Below are positions 60,689-64,000 of a stretch of DNA of 64,000 nucleotides, piece after piece (within the stretch, counting starts at the first letter, position 1; each line of letters opens with the position of its first letter). Both the position numbers and the translations under genes were made by a program. Below the pieces are notes generated by a model that saw only the letters and a program-made list of their open reading frames with translations, did not search any database and was not told where the DNA came from. The stretch comes from JAJYUU01 sp963822955. Its GTDB lineage: Bacteria; Actinomycetota; Actinomycetes; Streptosporangiales; Streptosporangiaceae. The stretch covers positions 558,001 to 622,000 of the forward strand of contig CAWGJS010000002.1 in NCBI GenBank assembly GCA_963822955.1, given 5' to 3'.

Positions 60689-61369
60689 ATGGCTGAACCT
60701 CCCTGGTTCCCGGCGCCTGCCGAACGCGCTGAGGAACACCTGTTGCACGTGCGCCAGATTGCCACCGACGAGGAGAGGCTCATCGACCTCGGCCAGCAAG
60801 AGGTCGACGGAATAGTGGCTGCGCTGAGCCACCGCACCCCGGCAGCGCTGGCGGGCGTTGACACCAGCGCCCTCAAGCAGGTTGACCCCGGGTTCGATAA
60901 CGAGGCCTTCCGTGCTATTGCCAGGGAGACCTTCTACAAGGTTCGGGAAGCGAGAAGACTGCAGAACCCACAGGAGACGGCCGAGCTGCTCAGCCCGCAG
61001 ATGCAAAGCGAATTGCAGAACGCCATCTCCGGAGACGTGGCCTCGCATCGGCACCACCTGCTGCCGTTCCTGTCAGTCGCTGACGCGGTCATGGCTGACG
61101 CTCGGGTCGTCGGCGGCCAGGAAGAGATCGACGTGCAGTTCTCGGTCTGCGCGGCGGAGGAAGACGTCGACGATCGCACCGGCCAGGTCCTGGCGGGCGA
61201 CGATACCGAGCGCGCCTGGGAGGAACGCTGGCGGTTCACGCGCAACCCTCAGGTTGACACCTCGGCTAGCGATGAGCGGCACGAAATCTCAGCCATCGGC
61301 ACTGACCAGTGGATGGTGGCTCACCGCGGCTGGCTGGTTACAGAGATCACCAGACTGCCAGCCTCCTAG
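60689..61369 (+). CDS. Tim44-like domain protein
   Basis: This 226-residue soluble protein carries a Tim44-like fold: a helical linker (HLLHVRQIATDEERLIDLGQ), then VDPGFDNEAFRAIARETFYKVREAR, LLSPQMQSELQNAI and the closing ERWRFTRNP and GWLVTEI. In mitochondria this domain tethers import motors to membranes; in bacteria its role is unclear, perhaps lipid or membrane binding. ATG 60689 with GAGG six bases upstream is favoured, although ATG 60587 is possible. The roughly 290 bases before it, back to the divergent dehydrogenase start, hold no other gene. Confidence 0.82.
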   Translation: MAEPPWFPAPAERAEEHLLHVRQIATDEERLIDLGQQEVDGIVAALSHRTPAALAGVDTSALKQVDPGFDNEAFRAIARETFYKVREARRLQNPQETAELLSPQMQSELQNAISGDVASHRHHLLPFLSVADAVMADARVVGGQEEIDVQFSVCAAEEDVDDRTGQVLAGDDTERAWEERWRFTRNPQVDTSASDERHEISAIGTDQWMVAHRGWLVTEITRLPAS

Positions 61370-61389
61370 CACCACTGCTAGCGCCGATT

Positions 61390-61953
61390 TCACCGAAGCC
61401 GGCGCGAGAGCTCTTCCTCGAAATGATCAGGCTCCTCCGGCCTGACGAGCTGCCGTGCGCCGGTCGGCGCGAACTCAAGCCGCCGGTAGAACGCCCGCGC
61501 CCGGTCGTTCACTTCGGTCACCCAGAGCGTGACCGATGACGCGCCGGACTGCCGGGCCAGCTCGCAGACCGCTTCCACCAGCTGGTCGGCCACACCCTGG
61601 CCGCGGCTTTCCGGCGCCACCCACATGCCGACCAGGTGCCAGGCTGCCGCGGCTTCGGCCGGAAGGGATTCCCCGGCCGCCGGAGCAGCCTCGGGCGGCA
61701 GGCCGGTCGCCAGGCCCACGATCGTCGCGCCCTGCCAGGCGCCGAATGTCCGGCCCGAGGAGGCCCGGCCGCGCCACATTTCGTCGGTGAGCTCCCGCTC
61801 TCGTGCCAGCGTCGAAGCGAACGCGTACGGCGCCTCAGCGAGGGCCGACAGGCGCGCCGCGCGCAGCTGCATCCAGTCCGCGGCCGTCAGCCTGCGCACC
61901 TCGATCGGGCTGGCAGGCTGACCGTTCGCTGATGCCGACGCTTCCATGGACAC
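61390..61953 (-). CDS. GNAT-family N-acetyltransferase
   Basis: This 187-residue acetyltransferase has EVRRLTAADWMQLRAARLSAL at the start and the acetyl-CoA loop WVAPESRGQGVADQLVEAVCELA with LWVTEVNDRARAFYRRLEF after it, both typical of GNAT enzymes. The acceptor is unknown. It starts with GTG 61953; ATG 61947 is equally possible. It converges with the Tim44-domain gene. Confidence 0.85.
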   Translation of the reverse strand: MSMEASASANGQPASPIEVRRLTAADWMQLRAARLSALAEAPYAFASTLARERELTDEMWRGRASSGRTFGAWQGATIVGLATGLPPEAAPAAGESLPAEAAAAWHLVGMWVAPESRGQGVADQLVEAVCELARQSGASSVTLWVTEVNDRARAFYRRLEFAPTGARQLVRPEEPDHFEEELSRRLR

Positions 61954-62050
61954 CGAGACTGCGGGACGCTGGCCGCCGTGCGCAACTCGTTAAGCGTCGC
62001 TGCGCAGGCGGCCAGGCCCCGTCCGCTTGCCGCCAGCTGGCTCGCGGCAC

Positions 62051-63748
62051 CTAGCGAACTGTGTCGGGAAGCCTGCCCTGAGCGCCGAGCCGGTAAGCAA
62101 TGATCAGCTGGCGATTGCTGATCGGCTCCTGTATCCCCGCTCCTACGATCACGTAGTCGCCGTCGATGGTGACCGGAGAGTTGCTCCCTGCGGATAGCGG
62201 CGTCTTCAGCAGGATCGCGCCGGTGGCGGCGCTGAAGGCGTACAGGTAGCCGCTGTAGGTCGTGGTGAACACCACGTCATTGGTGACCGCTGCGGCGCCG
62301 TACGGCGACGACGGGAGCTTGTCGTCCCAGATGATCTTGCCGGTGTCCTGGTTGACCGCGACCATCTCGCCGGTGGCCTTGCCGATGGAAGCGCTAAATT
62401 CCTTCGAGCCCTCTGTCACGCCGTGAGCGGACATGGGCAGCCCGAGATTATTCACCGCGGCGAACACCGTAGACCCGTTGGTCGCCAGCTGGGATTCGAT
62501 GCCGCCGAACACGCCGGGCTCGAGCTCGAACTTCGCCGGAAGCGGGATGTGCGATGTTGGCGTGGCGTTCTCGGTGAGCAGCCCGTCGTTCTCGTGCCCG
62601 GTGTGCACTCCTACCGGCAGCTTCCATAGCAGCTTGCCGGTCTGCGCGCTGAGCTCGATCAGGATGCCGGCCTTGCCGCCGTCGATGACGACCGGCTGCC
62701 GGTGGGCTGTCGTGAGCACTGGCGAGTTCTGCAGGTCCCAGTCATAGAGGTCGTGCGGCGTGAGCTGGTAATACCACAGCAGCTTCCCCTGCGGGCTCAG
62801 CTTGACGACCGAGTCGGTATACAAGTCGGGGCCCGGCCTGCTGGTGGCCCATGGATAGCCAGTGGGCCAGCCGCTCTGGCCGATCGGGCCGGGATTGGCG
62901 ATGCCGATATAGAGGTTGCCCTGGGCGTCGAAGGACGGCGGGTCCCACAGGCCGCCGCCGGAGTTGATGGCCGGATTGCCCCACAGGTTCTGCACCTCGT
63001 CGAAGGACCACTCCGGCGCGCCGGTCTTCGCGTTCAGCGCCCACAAGATCCCCTTGGCGCCGCCAAGATACTGACCGACGGTCGGGTTGACGGGAACGGT
63101 CGACACGTACACGGTGCCGTTGTTGTAACCGGGCGCCATGTCGATGCCTTCATGGTCGTTGCCGATCAGCGTCCGGTTCCACAGCTGGTTGCCCGTGGCA
63201 GCGTTCAGGGCGACAGCAGCATGGTTAGTCGCGGCGTAGACAATGCCGTTCACGACGTTCACACCGTCCGGCCCGCCGTTAGGCGAACTGTAGTTGCGTG
63301 CCCAGAGGACCTTCCCGGTGGCGAGCCTGATCGCCATCACGTTCGACTCCATGTCCTGCAGGTACACCACGCCGCCCACGACAACCGGCGTGGCCGAGAT
63401 GCCGTCCGAGATGCCGACGGACTTAGCTGCGCCCGTCGACTCGACCGGGACGCACCACGCCACCCCCAGCTGCGCGACGTTGGAACTCGTGATCGAACTC
63501 GTGACATCGCGGGTGCTCTGCAGATTCGCGCCAGGCAGCGCCCACCCGGCCGCGCCCCCGGACGTGCTGCTCGCCGGTGCAGACGTGGCGCTCGCGGCGC
63601 CCGCAGCGGGGCTCTTGCCGGAGCAGTTCGACGCACTTGTTGTACTCGGGCTACTTGCTGTGCAGCCGCTGACAGCCAGGCCAGACACGACGACCACGGT
63701 CAGGCCGGCCGCTGCGGACCGCTTGACTAACGACATCGTCTGCTTCAT
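62051..63748 (-). CDS. PQQ-type beta-propeller lipoprotein
   Basis: This 565-residue protein has a lipoprotein signal ending in GLAVSGC, so Cys is lipid-modified after export, consistent with the Lgt gene in this window. A Ser/Ala-rich linker leads to an eight-bladed propeller of PQQ-enzyme-like repeats (AIRLATGKVLWARN, ALNAKTGAPEWSF, KLSPQGKLLWYYQL, AVNQDTGKIIWDDKL). It resembles the alpha subunit of quinoprotein alcohol dehydrogenases. Whether the quinone and calcium ligands are present cannot be judged by eye; it may be a dehydrogenase or only a structural propeller. ATG 63748 is used. Confidence 0.88.
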   Translation of the reverse strand: MKQTMSLVKRSAAAGLTVVVVSGLAVSGCTASSPSTTSASNCSGKSPAAGAASATSAPASSTSGGAAGWALPGANLQSTRDVTSSITSSNVAQLGVAWCVPVESTGAAKSVGISDGISATPVVVGGVVYLQDMESNVMAIRLATGKVLWARNYSSPNGGPDGVNVVNGIVYAATNHAAVALNAATGNQLWNRTLIGNDHEGIDMAPGYNNGTVYVSTVPVNPTVGQYLGGAKGILWALNAKTGAPEWSFDEVQNLWGNPAINSGGGLWDPPSFDAQGNLYIGIANPGPIGQSGWPTGYPWATSRPGPDLYTDSVVKLSPQGKLLWYYQLTPHDLYDWDLQNSPVLTTAHRQPVVIDGGKAGILIELSAQTGKLLWKLPVGVHTGHENDGLLTENATPTSHIPLPAKFELEPGVFGGIESQLATNGSTVFAAVNNLGLPMSAHGVTEGSKEFSASIGKATGEMVAVNQDTGKIIWDDKLPSSPYGAAAVTNDVVFTTTYSGYLYAFSAATGAILLKTPLSAGSNSPVTIDGDYVIVGAGIQEPISNRQLIIAYRLGAQGRLPDTVR

Positions 63749-63909
63749 CCCCAAGCACCGCCATCCGCTGATCCGATACCGGCGGGCCAGGCCGCGCGTG
63801 CCGCCGTCCGGCTCGCTCCGCGAGAAATTGATATCACAATGCTATGCCCGTGTTATCAGGCAGGTCAAGCGGCAGCTGCTCACGCAGTAGCCCTCCGCCG
63901 GGACTGCCG

Positions 63910-64000
63910 TCAGCCGACGGACGAGTACGCGACGACGCCACGGTGCAGCAGCCCGACGGCCGCCCGCGCAGTTGTGCCGAGCTCTCCCCCGGCGTCAGCG
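63910..64000 (-). CDS. C-terminal fragment of an unidentified gene
   Basis: One minus-strand frame is open from the window edge to TGA at 63910 and reads GELGTTARAAVGLLHRGVVAYSSVG, a plausible helical protein end. With only 30 codons I cannot assign a family. The space between it and the propeller gene (63749-63909) shows no gene. Confidence 0.3.
   Translation of the reverse strand, partial: ADAGGELGTTARAAVGLLHRGVVAYSSVG

Noticed and set aside
63294..63890. A 198-codon plus-strand frame at the end of the window.
   Set aside because: It is antisense to the signal peptide and N terminus of the propeller lipoprotein and has shadow-like composition.

Overview
The window is a strongly GC-rich stretch of actinobacterial chromosome, probably from the Streptomyces/Streptosporangium-like high-GC lineages. 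The evidence is the gene content (a DUF4193 zinc-finger protein, GuaB1, an Lgt with a long polar tail, a SARP/AfsR-type regulator, a LuxR-type AAA ATPase, an MsiK-like ATPase, a GlnR-type operator) and many apparently leaderless genes with a TAnnnT -10 box 6-7 bases before the start codon. I saw no rRNA, tRNA, CRISPR array, insertion sequence, integrase or replication origin.

Layout. 0-6 kb: carboxylesterase, a TPR-AAA+ ATPase and TPR protein pair, DUF4193, and a pseudokinase with a membrane anchor. 6-15 kb: inositol-phosphatase-like protein translationally coupled to ferrochelatase, lytic transglycosylase, MFS exporter overlapping an aldonolactone oxidase, GuaB1 (probable GMP reductase), D,D-carboxypeptidase. 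14.7-20 kb is the accessory part: small membrane proteins, an isochorismatase-fold hydrolase and a GNAT acetyltransferase, separated by decayed copies of the 3' end of a DUF222-HNH (REP13E12-like) gene whose full-length but frame-broken copy lies at 18.3-20.0 kb. 20-27 kb: methyltransferase, hydrolase, a cyclase plus ThDP-enzyme operon, and an ammonium transporter behind a GlnR-box-like site. 27-31 kb: SARP regulator and a tandem pair of unknown paralogues. 31-36 kb: glyoxalase-fold protein, an editing-less threonyl-tRNA synthetase behind a Thr-rich leader peptide and attenuator-like hairpin, an amino acid permease, Lgt. 36-42 kb: O-methyltransferase, DUF1905, PRC/DUF2382 stress protein, glyoxalase-fold protein, a second permease divergent from a GntR-acetyltransferase pair. 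42-54 kb: giant GH38 alpha-mannosidase, LuxR-AAA regulator, catalytically dead ANL fragment, Lrp regulator, sugar-ABC ATPase, GH13 glucosidase. 54-64 kb: acyl-CoA dehydrogenases, M24 peptidase, SpoIIE phosphatase, 5'-3' exonuclease, thiol-dioxygenase cupin, Tim44-domain protein, acetyltransferase and a PQQ-type beta-propeller lipoprotein.

How the genes work together. Several coupled pairs are supported by overlapping start and stop codons: hemH with the phosphatase, MFS with the oxidase, cyclase with the ThDP enzyme, GntR with its acetyltransferase, M24 peptidase with acyl-CoA dehydrogenase, and the two 29-31 kb paralogues. Carbohydrate use is suggested by the GH38, MsiK-like and GH13 genes, without local permeases. 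Nitrogen and amino acid supply is suggested by Amt, two APC permeases, Lrp, and ThrRS with its leader.

Data quality. Seven reading-frame breaks lie in the first 20 kb, including in guaB1 and hemH, and I saw none in the remaining 44 kb. Each is repaired by a one- or two-base change in a G/C run, so assembly error is as likely as real gene decay.
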